64,000 bases of DNA from Vallitalea longa (GTDB taxonomy: Bacteria > Bacillota > Clostridia > Lachnospirales > Vallitaleaceae). Location: positions 62,001-126,000 of the forward strand of contig NZ_BRLB01000007.1 in the NCBI RefSeq assembly GCF_027923465.1, written 5' to 3'. Position 1 is the stretch's first letter. Every line of letters begins with the position of its first letter. Below the pieces are notes generated by a model. It was given only the letters and a program-made list of their open reading frames with translations. It was not told the origin of the DNA and searched no databases. Below are positions 18,612 through 27,831 of this stretch, one piece after another. The translations under genes were made by a program, and so were the position numbers.

Positions 18612-19229
18612 CTAATCAAATATTGGTTCAAGTATATCTGTTTCTCTTGCTTCAAAGCACATTTTAATCTGATCTTTAGTATTTCTACCTACAGACAGTT
18701 CAGGTAGATTTTCATATTCAAAAAACTTTGCATTTGATGTCTCTAAATTGTCAGTATACCTACCATCTATATAATCACATTCAACAAATATCTTATATAT
18801 GGCATATGGATAATCATCTTTGATATATTTATTTCTATCAAGAACAGCTATAATACGTTTTGGATCTACATTAGCTCCAGCTTCTTCCATAGATTCCTTT
18901 TTCGCATTTTCGGATATACTTAAATCTATATCAGCATATCCTCCTGGCATTGACCATCTTTTATCTTTCTTTTCATTAACTAACAGTATCTTGCCATTCT
19001 TGAATATAGCAGCTCTAACGTCTATTTTAGGAGTTTGGTATCCTGATTCGTTAGCAAATAATGTTCTAATCTTGTCATTACTTAACTCTGTATATTCACT
19101 CATTATTTCTATACTGATGTTCCTTATTTTTTCAAATCTTTCAATATCAAATTCATTTTTGGAAAATGCTAATCCTGACTGAGCTATCGATTGTAATTGT
19201 TTAGCCCATTGTAACCACTTGTTATTCAT
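18612..19229 (-). CDS. NUDIX hydrolase with N-terminal helical domain
   Basis: 205 aa. Residues 1-65 form the helical extension found in a family of NUDIX enzymes near ADP-ribose pyrophosphatases (KWLQWAKQLQSIAQSGLAFSKNEFDIERFEKI). The NUDIX core has WSMPGGYADIDLSISENAKKESMEEAG. The box has KESMEEAG rather than REVxEExG, still with the metal-binding glutamates. LNEKKDKRWSMPGG-type contacts and FVECDYIDGRYTDNLETS follow. It starts behind GGAGGAGC. Co-directional with the second NUDIX gene at 18110-18577. Confidence 0.86.
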   Translation of the reverse strand: MNNKWLQWAKQLQSIAQSGLAFSKNEFDIERFEKIRNISIEIMSEYTELSNDKIRTLFANESGYQTPKIDVRAAIFKNGKILLVNEKKDKRWSMPGGYADIDLSISENAKKESMEEAGANVDPKRIIAVLDRNKYIKDDYPYAIYKIFVECDYIDGRYTDNLETSNAKFFEYENLPELSVGRNTKDQIKMCFEARETDILEPIFD

Positions 19230-19667
19230 TTTGCTCCTCCTATCCTAACTAAAAATTATATATGTATAAATTCATGATAGAATTCATCATTTTATTTAGA
19301 TTTTTATCGCAATATATTTTTTATTATATATATATTTGTCTTTTTTGTATATAGCGTAAATCAATTATATGATATATATATTAGGATATTATTTGGGAAA
19401 AATGGGGAAAATACAAATAATAATATTATTATAATGATTATTAATCATATCCAGATATGGTATTAGAGTGAAAAACATAGATATCTATTAATTTTTCCCT
19501 TTCAATATGCTAATATATATAATATAATGATTAGGTAGATTTTCAATAATATTAATCTTACTTAACAAACTAATATTGAACTTATTCATATATCAATTAT
19601 ATTAAGTTCATAAAAAGTTAAAATATTAAATATAATTAATTATAATTATATGGACAGGAGAATTATA
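19230..19667. other. AT-rich intergenic stretch between divergent genes
   Basis: About 440 bases between the NUDIX gene (minus) and the DUF1292 gene (plus). It is extremely AT-rich with long runs of alternating A and T. It must contain both promoters, but many TATAAT-like hexamers occur and none has a convincing -35 partner. I see no open reading frame, strong hairpin or repeat array in it. Confidence 0.6.
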
Positions 19668-20048
19668 ATGAGTAAAGAAAATAATAACAACTGTAATTGC
19701 AATAATGAACACAATTCAAAGCATGAGGATTGCCATTGTCATGACCATGAGGAAAATTGTTGCAATCACGAGCATGAACATGATCATGAGACTATAACAT
19801 TGACTCTTGACAATGACGAAACTCTTGAATGCTTAGTTTTGGGGGTATTCGAAGCAAACAATAATGAGTATATTGCTTTACTTCCAGAGGATGAGGATGA
19901 CGTTCTTCTTTATAAATATATAGCATCCAGTGATGATGATATCGAACTTGATAATATTGAAGATGATGATGAATTTGATATAGTATCCAAAACATTTATG
20001 CAGCTTATTGAAGAAGAAGAAGACGATTCTATAGATGATGACCAATAA
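19668..20048 (+). CDS. DUF1292 protein with Cys/His-rich N-terminus
   Basis: 126 aa from the ATG at 19668, chosen because AGGAG lies 7 bases upstream; the ATG at 19650 has no site and would read through that ribosome site. Residues 1-45 are packed with His, Cys and Asn (CNCNNEH, HEDCHCHDH, ENCCNHEHEHDHE), a likely metal-binding tail. Residues 46-110 match DUF1292 (ITLTLDNDETLECLVLGVFEANNNEYIALLP). The C-terminus is very acidic. DUF1292 genes often sit near yqgF and the mrfA/yrzL group in Firmicutes; function is unknown. Here it stands alone before a strong terminator. Confidence 0.85.
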   Translation: MSKENNNNCNCNNEHNSKHEDCHCHDHEENCCNHEHEHDHETITLTLDNDETLECLVLGVFEANNNEYIALLPEDEDDVLLYKYIASSDDDIELDNIEDDDEFDIVSKTFMQLIEEEEDDSIDDDQ

Positions 20049-20057
20049 ATTTCACAT

Positions 20058-20095
20058 AAAGCTAAAGTTGTCAAATATATGACAACTTTAGCTTT
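20058..20095. terminator. Bidirectional terminator between DUF1292 and proA
   Basis: AAAGCTAAAGTTGTCA and its exact complement form a 16-bp stem with a 6-base loop (AATATA). Both flanks are AT-rich, with TTT ends formed by the stem itself. The genes on both sides converge on it. Confidence 0.85.
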
Positions 20096-20167
20096 AAATA
20101 AATTACTTATTATAATAATCTTTGTCTATATAAATTTTATTTTTATATTATTTATATAACAGATATA

Positions 20168-21415
20168 TTATTCTCTTATTTGTCCATTTCCATAAATCAC
20201 ATATTTTGATGTTGTCAATTCTTTTAACCCCATAGGACCTCTAGCATGAAGTTTTTGGGTGCTGATACCAATCTCAGCTCCAAAACCGAATTCAAAACCA
20301 TCTGTGAACCTAGTAGAAGCATTAACATAAACAGCTGCTGCATCAATCTCATTCAAAAATCTTCTTGCATTAGAATAATTTTCAGTAATAATTGATTCAG
20401 AATGTTTAGTATTATATTTATTAATATGTTCAATCGCTTCATCTATATTGTTAACAACTTTAATTGATATCTTATAGTCTAAGTATTCTTTTCCATAATC
20501 TTCTTCAGAAGCAGGTTCAATGTCTTGTACAATTGATTTCGCTATAGGATCTCCTACAATAGCCACATTATGTTCTCTAAGTTTTTTACATGCTGTAGGT
20601 AAAAATTTCGCTGCTATGTCCGTATGGACTACAATACTTTCACATGCATTACATACTCCAGGTCTCTGAGTCTTAGCATTAACCAAAATATTCACTGCCA
20701 TCTCCAAATCAGCATATTCGTCTACATATAAATGGCAATTACCTACTCCAGTTTCAATTACAGGAACTGTCGAATTATTTACAACAGCTTGAATAAGTCC
20801 AGCTCCTCCTCTTGGAATCAATACATCCAGATATTCATTAAGTTTCATCATTTTTGTTGCTGATTCTCTACTAGTATCTTCAATGAGTGACACAGCATCA
20901 CTAGGCATGTTAACACTAATTAAAGCATTTTTAATGATTTCTATGATTTTGAGGTTAGAATTTATAGCTTCTTTACCTCCTCTAAGAATTACAGCATTAC
21001 CAGTTTTAAAACATAATGCGAAAGCATCTACGGTAACGTTAGGTCTTGCTTCATATATAATTCCTATAACACCAAGTGGTACAATCTTTTTCCCTATTTC
21101 AAGACCGTTAGGTCTTTTTTTCATCCACATTACTTCACCAATAGGATCATCTAGTTGAATAATCTTCATAATACCTTCAGCCATAGATTTTATACGATTA
21201 GAATCAAGAGTCAATCTATCAACCAAAGAACCTTTCACACCATTTTTTTCTGCATTTGACACATCAATTTTATTAGCTTCAATTATATCCTTTTCGTTTA
21301 ATAATATGGCATCAGCAACTGCTTTCAACCCTTTGTTTTTATCATTTGAAGATAATTGTGCCAGTGTAAAACTAGATTTTTTTGCTTTTTGACCTTTTAT
21401 GTTTAATTCATTCAT
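20168..21415 (-). CDS. proA: Gamma-glutamyl phosphate reductase
   Basis: Second enzyme of proline synthesis: reduces gamma-glutamyl phosphate to glutamate semialdehyde with NADPH. 415 aa, normal length. Family signatures are [34 protein letters not shown] and [11 protein letters not shown]. The catalytic Cys is in [14 protein letters not shown], and the C-terminal [36 protein letters not shown] is diagnostic. The start follows AGAGGTGAATTGAC. Unlike the usual proBA operon, proB is about 2.2 kb away with three genes between. Confidence 0.97.
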   Translation of the reverse strand: MNELNIKGQKAKKSSFTLAQLSSNDKNKGLKAVADAILLNEKDIIEANKIDVSNAEKNGVKGSLVDRLTLDSNRIKSMAEGIMKIIQLDDPIGEVMWMKKRPNGLEIGKKIVPLGVIGIIYEARPNVTVDAFALCFKTGNAVILRGGKEAINSNLKIIEIIKNALISVNMPSDAVSLIEDTSRESATKMMKLNEYLDVLIPRGGAGLIQAVVNNSTVPVIETGVGNCHLYVDEYADLEMAVNILVNAKTQRPGVCNACESIVVHTDIAAKFLPTACKKLREHNVAIVGDPIAKSIVQDIEPASEEDYGKEYLDYKISIKVVNNIDEAIEHINKYNTKHSESIITENYSNARRFLNEIDAAAVYVNASTRFTDGFEFGFGAEIGISTQKLHARGPMGLKELTTSKYVIYGNGQIRE

Positions 21416-21466
21416 GTCAATTCACCTCTGTTAATTTATTTTACTGTTAAATAGTAAAGGAATCTA

Positions 21467-22018
21467 TTAAATAACTTGTAACTCTGTAAAAATATAATCT
21501 GGTTTAACATCATAAACATCAGATGGAATCATATCCAGTAACTGGTAGTCATAACATATAGCAATATTTATAAAAACTTCTCTATATTTAAACAAATATC
21601 TATCATAATAACCGCCGCCAAAACCAATTCTATTTTTAGTTTTATCGAATACCACTCCAGGCATTATAAAAAGAGTTTTATTTGATGGTACTGCTTCTAT
21701 TAAAGTACTAGGTTCCAATATATTGAATTTACCTTTTCTTAAATCTTTTGTAGAATTAATATAATAGAATTTAATGATTCCCTTTTTTTCTACCTTAGGG
21801 ACAGCTACTGTTTTATTATCTTCCCATGCTTTTTCAATAATCTTAATAGTATCAACTTCATTAAAATTACTTACGTATATAAACAATTCATTACATTCTT
21901 TATATAACTCACTGGTTATTATTTTATTATATATAACCATACTTCTATTAATCACATCATCCTTAGACATTTTTTTACGTCTATCTAGATAGCATTCCCT
22001 TATTTCTTTTTTAGTCAT
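21467..22018 (-). CDS. 5-formyltetrahydrofolate cyclo-ligase
   Basis: Converts 5-formyl-THF to 5,10-methenyl-THF with ATP. 183 aa. It opens TKKEIRECYLDRRKKMSKDDV, with VSNFNEVDT and VAVPKV. The signature MPGVVFDKTKNRIGFGGGYYDRYL provides the ATP-binding GGGYYDR, and a C-terminal YDVKPDYIFTE completes the family pattern. Its ATG overlaps the end of the DUF896 gene by 8 bases, so it is translated from the same message. proA follows 52 bases behind it. Confidence 0.94.
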   Translation of the reverse strand: MTKKEIRECYLDRRKKMSKDDVINRSMVIYNKIITSELYKECNELFIYVSNFNEVDTIKIIEKAWEDNKTVAVPKVEKKGIIKFYYINSTKDLRKGKFNILEPSTLIEAVPSNKTLFIMPGVVFDKTKNRIGFGGGYYDRYLFKYREVFINIAICYDYQLLDMIPSDVYDVKPDYIFTELQVI

Positions 22019-22223
22019 TTTTATGTTTAGGCTTTAACGGAGTTATATTGCCTTTTTCATCTTTTAATTTAATGGTATTCATTGTGCTTTTAAAATTTTT
22101 TCTTACAGATTCTAGATATTCTTCTCTAAGGAGTGATTGTTCGATTTTTTCTTCATCAGTAAGCCCTTCGATTTTGTTTTTTTTATATAACTCATTAATA
22201 CGGTCTATTTTTTTCTTTTCCAT
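22011..22223 (-). CDS. DUF896 (YnzC-like) small protein
   Basis: 70 aa. IDRINELYKKNKIEGLTDEEKIEQSLLREEYLESVRKNFKS is the DUF896 pattern (helical hairpin). The C-terminal NTIKLKDEKGNITPLKPK is also typical. Members of this family are small cytoplasmic proteins of unknown role; in Bacillus subtilis a relative is under SOS control. An AGGAGGAAAAT site precedes the ATG. First gene of the set with the cyclo-ligase and proA. Confidence 0.9.
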   Translation of the reverse strand: MEKKKIDRINELYKKNKIEGLTDEEKIEQSLLREEYLESVRKNFKSTMNTIKLKDEKGNITPLKPKHKND

Positions 22224-22441
22224 ATTTTCCTCCTGTCATTTACTACTAATCATTCATTGCAGTTATATATTTATTATGTCTATTCTAATCTCAAATACGT
22301 AACTAATCAAGCTTTTCTTATAAAATATTATTATGATGCCCCTTATTTTATTTTTTTTTATATTATAATTGTATTTTTTCACAGCTAATATCAAATAATA
22401 ACTATAGTCCAACAATATTATATAAACTTGGAGTGAATAAG

Positions 22442-23419
22442 ATGAATAGAAAAATTATTATACCATTTATATTATTAATAATGGTCATTACTGGTTGTTC
22501 AAATAGTGAACAAAAAGAAAACGAAACAAATTCTACTCTTGTAAATAAATCATTAAAATACCAATTAGTAAATATTACTGATGAAATTATTGACCTTCTA
22601 GAACAAAAAGATTATATAAAATGTTATGAAGAACTAATTAATTTCCATGAAAAAGCCAATGAAGTTGGAATATATTATATTACCGATAATGATGAAAATG
22701 CAGTAGATTTCAAAGCCTTAATTAATGATCTAAGTAAAAACATAACTGATGAAGCTAATAAACAAAAGATTCAGAAAGTTGCTATTGATGTTGAAAAGAG
22801 TCAAATCAAACTTATCACACAAATGTCTTCCCAACAGGGCTCTCAAGGTGGAGAAGAAGAATCACAGGGGCAAGATACTTCTAAATCAAGTGGTTCTAGT
22901 AGTGGTGATGGTGAAAGTAGTGGTGAATCATCTGGTAGTGGTTCATCCAGTACAGCAGGAGAAGAAAATAAATCTGAAGAAGAAGAAAAACCAGAAGAAA
23001 TCATTTTACCGCAAGAAGAGTTGTTAAAAGAATATCCTGAACTAGTAACAACTGATAATGATTTAGCTATACAAAATAAAGCAGCTGACCTTTATAAATA
23101 TTGTAGTTATGTTCTGACTCTAGAAGAAAAAGATAAAAAAGCTGGACTTATAAAATTAAAATATTATCTATATAAAATTAAATATCTAGCTCAATTAAAG
23201 AAATTTGATGACATTAATGGTTTTTATACAAAATTAGAAAGTGAATGGAAAAAAGAATCTGAAAATGCTAAAAAAGTTAGTGAAAAAGATGCTAAGATAT
23301 TGAGTTCAATAATAGATAACTTAATGAGTCAAGTACAAGAAAAAAATATACCTGTAATAGAAATATCTAACAAGATTGCAGTTAAATCAATTAATAGTTT
23401 GATAGATAAAACCAGCTAG
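22442..23419 (+). CDS. Lipoprotein of unknown function with Ser/Gly/Glu-rich linker
   Basis: About 325 aa. The start ATG at 22442 has GGAG 8 bases upstream; a GTG at 22433 overlaps that site and is unlikely. Signal peptide IPFILLIMVITGC ends in a lipobox, so the mature protein begins with a lipidated Cys and stays on the outer face of the membrane. Two helical regions (about 30-120 and 195-320) are split by a low-complexity linker (about 130-185) rich in Ser, Gly and Glu. I recognise no catalytic motif. It stands alone on the plus strand between the proA and proB genes. Confidence 0.8.
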   Translation: MNRKIIIPFILLIMVITGCSNSEQKENETNSTLVNKSLKYQLVNITDEIIDLLEQKDYIKCYEELINFHEKANEVGIYYITDNDENAVDFKALINDLSKNITDEANKQKIQKVAIDVEKSQIKLITQMSSQQGSQGGEEESQGQDTSKSSGSSSGDGESSGESSGSGSSSTAGEENKSEEEEKPEEIILPQEELLKEYPELVTTDNDLAIQNKAADLYKYCSYVLTLEEKDKKAGLIKLKYYLYKIKYLAQLKKFDDINGFYTKLESEWKKESENAKKVSEKDAKILSSIIDNLMSQVQEKNIPVIEISNKIAVKSINSLIDKTS

Positions 23420-23481
23420 AAATTAATTAGTAGTAAATAATATTTATATTATAAAACTTGAAATTAAAAGAATTTAAAATT

Positions 23482-23582
23482 AAAGGATTATATTACTTCT
23501 CTTTTCATTTCTTAAACGAAAAGCTTTAATAGGAAATATAAATAACTCTACCTATCAATGTATTTAGTAATTATAATCCTTT
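23482..23582. other. Long-armed inverted repeat between convergent genes
   Basis: AAAGGATTATATTAC (23482-23496) pairs with GTAATTATAATCCTTT (23567-23582) with one bulged T and a loop of about 70 bases. It lies between the lipoprotein gene (plus, ends 23419) and proB (minus, ends 23616). It may end transcripts from both sides, but the loop is long for a simple terminator. Confidence 0.45.
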
Positions 23583-23615
23583 AGTATTTTTAATTTAATG
23601 ATAAAATTCAAAGTA

Positions 23616-24413
23616 CTATTTTGCTATGAATAAAGTACCGATCTCTTCTCCGTAAATTATTTTTTCAATAACATTATCAACACTGGCATTCGCAATAACC
23701 ATATCTATCCCATTGCTAGTAGCTATTTTGGCTGCACTAATCTTAGTTGCCATACCGCCTGTGCCATTAACCGTACCAGCACCACCAGCCATATGTTGAA
23801 TGTTGTCTGTAATCTCCGTAACATGAGGAATAAGTTTAGCATCATCATTTTTTCTAGGATCCGAATCATATAGACCATTTATATCGGATAATAAAATCAA
23901 TAAATCAGCACTAACTAATTTACCAACTATTGCAGATAATGTATCATTATCACCATACACTATTTCTTCAGTTGCAACCGTATCATTTTCATTAACAATC
24001 GGTATTGCTCCCATTTTCAATAACGTATTAAGAGTATTCTGTGCATTTTGTCTTCTTACTGGCTGGTCAATCAAATTTTTAGTAATTAGTATCTGGGCTA
24101 CATGTTGATTATATTCACTAAATATCTTTTGATATATCATCATCAAATTTGCTTGTCCTACAGCTGCAACAGCTTGTTTTTCTTCTAAACAATTGGGTCT
24201 ATTAGGTAAATTCATGGTTTTGGTTCCAACAGCAATAGCACCTGATGTTACTAGAATAACATCTTTACCCATATTTTTCAGATCCGTTATTTCTCTAATA
24301 AGTCTCTCTAATCGAAAATAATTTATTTCACCTGTTTCCTCATATGTCAATGAAGAAGAACCAACTTTAACTATTATTTTCTTTTTGTCTCTTAACTTCT
24401 CGCGTATATTCAT
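23616..24413 (-). CDS. proB: Glutamate 5-kinase (short form)
   Basis: Phosphorylates glutamate in the first step of proline synthesis. 265 aa from the ATG at 24411-24413, chosen because AAGGTGG lies just upstream; a GTG four codons earlier is inside that site. Motifs are KIIVKVGSSSLT (ATP site), VTSGAIAVG, PIVNENDTVATEEI.YGDNDTLSAIVG (glutamate site) and GTGGMATKISAAKIA. It ends after the kinase domain and lacks the C-terminal PUA domain of the Escherichia coli enzyme, as in many Firmicutes. Confidence 0.96.
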   Translation of the reverse strand: MNIREKLRDKKKIIVKVGSSSLTYEETGEINYFRLERLIREITDLKNMGKDVILVTSGAIAVGTKTMNLPNRPNCLEEKQAVAAVGQANLMMIYQKIFSEYNQHVAQILITKNLIDQPVRRQNAQNTLNTLLKMGAIPIVNENDTVATEEIVYGDNDTLSAIVGKLVSADLLILLSDINGLYDSDPRKNDDAKLIPHVTEITDNIQHMAGGAGTVNGTGGMATKISAAKIATSNGIDMVIANASVDNVIEKIIYGEEIGTLFIAK

Positions 24414-24609
24414 TAATAATTCCACCTTATATTCTGCAGTAATTTATGTAATTTATCATAACTTTATTGTATTACAATAATAAACTTCTTCTATTTTACA
24501 TGACATAGGTAAAATAATCAAGGAAAATAAGTTCCATTATCATTATTTTATTGTTATAATGTATTTATGGAAAAATAAGGTTCCAAATATAAAAGAGAGG
24601 TGATATCTT

Positions 24610-26112
24610 ATGGACATTAATAAGGCAATCAAACAACTTAATGATATCGACTATAAATTACATGCAATTAATCATGCAGGAGCACTTATACATTGGGATG
24701 CTTCAACAGGTGCACCAAAAAATAGCGTAGAAGGCAGAGCAAAAACTTTATCCATACTAGCAGGAGAAGCATATAAAACTATCGTGAACGATGAGTTCAA
24801 TGAACTATTAACTTATCTAGAAAATCATAAAAGCGAACTTGATTATGTAACTATGAGAAAAGCAGAAGAATTCCGTGATGAATATGATAGAACAGCTAAA
24901 TTACCACAACAACTTGTAATTGACTATACAGAAGTTCAAGCAAAAGCAAGTGCTGCATGGGAAGATGCAAAGCTAAATAACGATTTTTCAACTTTTGCTC
25001 CACATCTTGAGAAAGTTATTGAATTCAATAAAAAGTTTATTGAATATAGAGGATATAAGAAACACCCATATAATACTTTATTAGATGATTATGAAAAAGG
25101 TTTGACTACAGATATTTTAGATGAATTTTTTAGTCAATTGAAAAATAGTATTGTCCCTCTAGTTTCCAAGATAAAAGAATCAAAAGTTGAAATTGATGAT
25201 AGCTTCATCAAAAAGAATTATCCTATAGGAAAACAAAAAGAACTTAATAAAAGTATCTTAGAGCAATTAGGGTTCAATATGGATTCTGGTATCATGGCAG
25301 AAAGTGAACACCCTTTTACTACTAACTTCGATAGAAACGATGTAAGAATCACTACACATTATTTTGAAAACAATTTGCTACCAGCATTGTTCAGTACAAT
25401 ACATGAAGGCGGACACGCCATTTATGAACAAAACATAGGAGAAGAATTGAATTTCTCGACTCTAGGTACTGGAACTTCCATGGGAATACATGAATCCCAA
25501 TCACGTTTCTTTGAGAATGTTATCGGAAGGTCAAAACCATTTATTGAATTCTTATATCCTATAGTAAAAGAAACATTTCCTGATAATTTGAAAGATGTAT
25601 CATGTGAAGATATGTATTTGGCAGCTAATAAAACAGAAGAATCATTAATTAGAACCGATTCCGATGAATTGACTTATTCTCTACATATCATGATAAGATA
25701 CGAAATAGAAAAATTATTATTCGAAAATAAGGTTCTAGTCAAAGACTTACCAGAACTATGGAATAAGAAGTATGAAGAATATATGGGAATTGTACCTCCA
25801 AATGATGCTGAAGGTATATTACAGGATGTACATTGGTCTGAAGGACTTTTTGGATATTTCCCTTCATATGCATTAGGTAATGCTTATGCTTCACAATTAA
25901 CACATACCATGAAAAAATCAATAGATTTTGATGATGACCTAAAAAATGGTAATCTAGCAAACATAAGGAATTGGTTAAGAGATAATGTTCATAAATACGG
26001 AAGGTTACTTACACCATCTCAGATAATTGAAAAAGCAACAGGTGAGTCCCTCAATGCAAAATATTATACTGATTATTTAGAAGAAAAATATAGCAAGATA
26101 TATGAACTATAA
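24610..26112 (+). CDS. M32-family metallocarboxypeptidase
   Basis: Zinc carboxypeptidase of the Thermus Taq/Bacillus BsuCP type, releasing C-terminal residues from peptides; cytoplasmic, no signal peptide. The 500-aa length is normal for the family. The zinc site is HEGGHAIYEQN (HExxH near residue 268). ESQSRFFENVIGRS (third ligand Glu), DELTYSLHIMIRYEIEK and GILQDVHWSEGLFGYFPSYALGNAYASQL are all M32 signatures. The ATG follows GAGAGGTGATATCTT. Single gene ended by the hairpin at 26132-26168. Confidence 0.95.
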   Translation: MDINKAIKQLNDIDYKLHAINHAGALIHWDASTGAPKNSVEGRAKTLSILAGEAYKTIVNDEFNELLTYLENHKSELDYVTMRKAEEFRDEYDRTAKLPQQLVIDYTEVQAKASAAWEDAKLNNDFSTFAPHLEKVIEFNKKFIEYRGYKKHPYNTLLDDYEKGLTTDILDEFFSQLKNSIVPLVSKIKESKVEIDDSFIKKNYPIGKQKELNKSILEQLGFNMDSGIMAESEHPFTTNFDRNDVRITTHYFENNLLPALFSTIHEGGHAIYEQNIGEELNFSTLGTGTSMGIHESQSRFFENVIGRSKPFIEFLYPIVKETFPDNLKDVSCEDMYLAANKTEESLIRTDSDELTYSLHIMIRYEIEKLLFENKVLVKDLPELWNKKYEEYMGIVPPNDAEGILQDVHWSEGLFGYFPSYALGNAYASQLTHTMKKSIDFDDDLKNGNLANIRNWLRDNVHKYGRLLTPSQIIEKATGESLNAKYYTDYLEEKYSKIYEL

Positions 26113-26131
26113 TCATTAATACCTATGGTAC

Positions 26132-26168
26132 AAAAGCCAATCTAGTAATTGATACTGGATTGGCTTTT
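26132..26168. terminator. Terminator behind the M32 peptidase gene
   Basis: AAAAGCCAATC and GATTGGCTTTT pair, with inner AGTA/TACT pairing in the loop, and TTTTTAT follows. The convergent flavoprotein gene ends 40 bases away, so the hairpin can act on both strands. Confidence 0.8.
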
Positions 26169-26207
26169 TATAAAGGTAAGATATTTTTATCAAGATTAAC
26201 ATTATAT

Positions 26208-27791
26208 CTACTTGGAGGTTACAGCCTCTGCTACTTTTATTCCGTCCATTGCAGCAGACATAATGCCACCTGCATAACCTGCTCCCTCACCACATGGATA
26301 TAATCCTTTTATATTACTCTCAAAATCTTTGTTTCTTATTATCCTGATAGGAGATGAAGATCTTGTTTCAACTCCTGATAGAATCGCATCATCTAATCCG
26401 AAACCTTTTATTTTATTATCAAAAGCAGCTATTCCTTCTTTAATGGCATCACATACATAATAAGGCAAACACTCATTGAGATCGGCTAAACTGGCATTAT
26501 CTTGTAAAGAAGGTTTTACTTTACCAACTTCTGTAGAAATTCTATTATTTATGAAATCTATTGATTTCTGTACAGGTATATTATAATTACTTCCTGCTGC
26601 CATGAACGCTAACTCTTCCCACTTTCTTTGGAAAGCTACACCAGCCAGTACATCATCTTCAGGAAAGTCCATAGGAGTTACATTGACAAGAAGTGCACTG
26701 TTAGCATTTTCTGCATCTCGTAAATAATTGCTCATACCATTTGTTACGACTCTATTTTCTTCTGAACTAGCATTAACCACATAACCCCCTGGGCACATAC
26801 AAAATGAATATACTCCTCTTCCATTTTTACAATGATGGGTTAATTTATAATCTGCAACAGGAAGATTTTTGTTTTCATAACTATTACCGTATTGTGCTTT
26901 ATTAATCAATTCCTGTGGATGTTCGATTCTAACCCCTATTGCGAAAGGTTTCTTTTCTATAAGAATTTTATTATCTTTTAGCATAGAAAAAGTATCTCTT
27001 GCACTATGTCCTATAGCAAGAATAATTTTGTCTGATAATATTTTTTCATCATCATTTATGATAACTCCTGCTATTGAATCATTATCTACCATTAATGAAG
27101 TGACCTTGCTATTGAATCGCACATCCCCACCTAATTCAATTATCTTATTTCTAATGTTCTTGACAACTTTTCTAAGATAATCTGTACCGATATGGGGTTT
27201 ATTATAATATAAAATCTCTTCTGGTGCTCCACATTCAACGAATTCTTCCAGTACTTTTTTATTTCTTAGGAATTTATCTTTCACAAGAGTATTTAGTTTT
27301 CCATCAGAAAATGTACCAGCTCCCCCTTCACCAAATTGTATATTGGACTCCGTAGATAATTTTGCAGTTAGCACAAATTGTTCTACATCCTTAATACGGC
27401 TGTCCATATCCTTACCTCTCTCTAGGATAATAGGTAAGTAACCATTCTCGGCTAATATAAGTCCACAAAATAATCCTGCAGGTCCAGAACCAATGATAAT
27501 AGGTCTATTATTCAAATCAGTATTTTTATTGGGAAATTTGTATTTTTTACTGCTAACGAGACTTACTGAACGAATTTTTTTATTTTTGAGTATTCTACCT
27601 TCGTTCTTTATTTTAATGTCAACAGTGTATACTATTCTAATATCATTCTTTTTTCTGGCATCAATTGATTTTTTAACTATCTTATATGAGAACTTGGTTT
27701 CATCAACTATCCTTAATTCTTTTTTTATTTTATTGTAGATATCAATCTCTTTATGATCTAGTGGTAATTTTATTTGTTGTAGACGTAACAT
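26208..27791 (-). CDS. FAD-dependent dehydrogenase (COG2509-like)
   Basis: 527 aa. An N-terminal domain of about 90 residues precedes the FAD-binding fold (PIIIGSGPAGLFCGLILAENGYLPIILERG). Then QFGEGGAGTFSDGKLNT, THHCKNGRGVYSFCMCPGGYVVNASSEE and a C-terminal GLYPCGEGAGYAGGIMSAAMDGIK are hallmarks of this uncharacterised flavoprotein family, present in most clostridia. Reaction and partner are unknown. The start follows AAAGGATATAT. It lies 40 bases behind the BaiN-like gene and is probably co-transcribed with it. Confidence 0.88.
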   Translation of the reverse strand: MLRLQQIKLPLDHKEIDIYNKIKKELRIVDETKFSYKIVKKSIDARKKNDIRIVYTVDIKIKNEGRILKNKKIRSVSLVSSKKYKFPNKNTDLNNRPIIIGSGPAGLFCGLILAENGYLPIILERGKDMDSRIKDVEQFVLTAKLSTESNIQFGEGGAGTFSDGKLNTLVKDKFLRNKKVLEEFVECGAPEEILYYNKPHIGTDYLRKVVKNIRNKIIELGGDVRFNSKVTSLMVDNDSIAGVIINDDEKILSDKIILAIGHSARDTFSMLKDNKILIEKKPFAIGVRIEHPQELINKAQYGNSYENKNLPVADYKLTHHCKNGRGVYSFCMCPGGYVVNASSEENRVVTNGMSNYLRDAENANSALLVNVTPMDFPEDDVLAGVAFQRKWEELAFMAAGSNYNIPVQKSIDFINNRISTEVGKVKPSLQDNASLADLNECLPYYVCDAIKEGIAAFDNKIKGFGLDDAILSGVETRSSSPIRIIRNKDFESNIKGLYPCGEGAGYAGGIMSAAMDGIKVAEAVTSK

Positions 27792-27831
27792 ATATATATC
27801 CTTTCAATAAGTCGTATTATTATTTTATTTG

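Noticed and set aside
19230-19667. Possible riboswitch or T-box leader before the DUF1292 gene
   Set aside because: Only low-complexity AT sequence is seen, with no conserved box, no GC-containing stems and no terminator/antiterminator pair.
22860-23000. Plus-strand frame at 22749-23027 coding a basic 92-aa protein
   Set aside because: It is a shifted frame over the Ser/Gly/Glu-rich linker of the lipoprotein gene; it has no ribosome site and its composition mirrors the repeat-rich linker.
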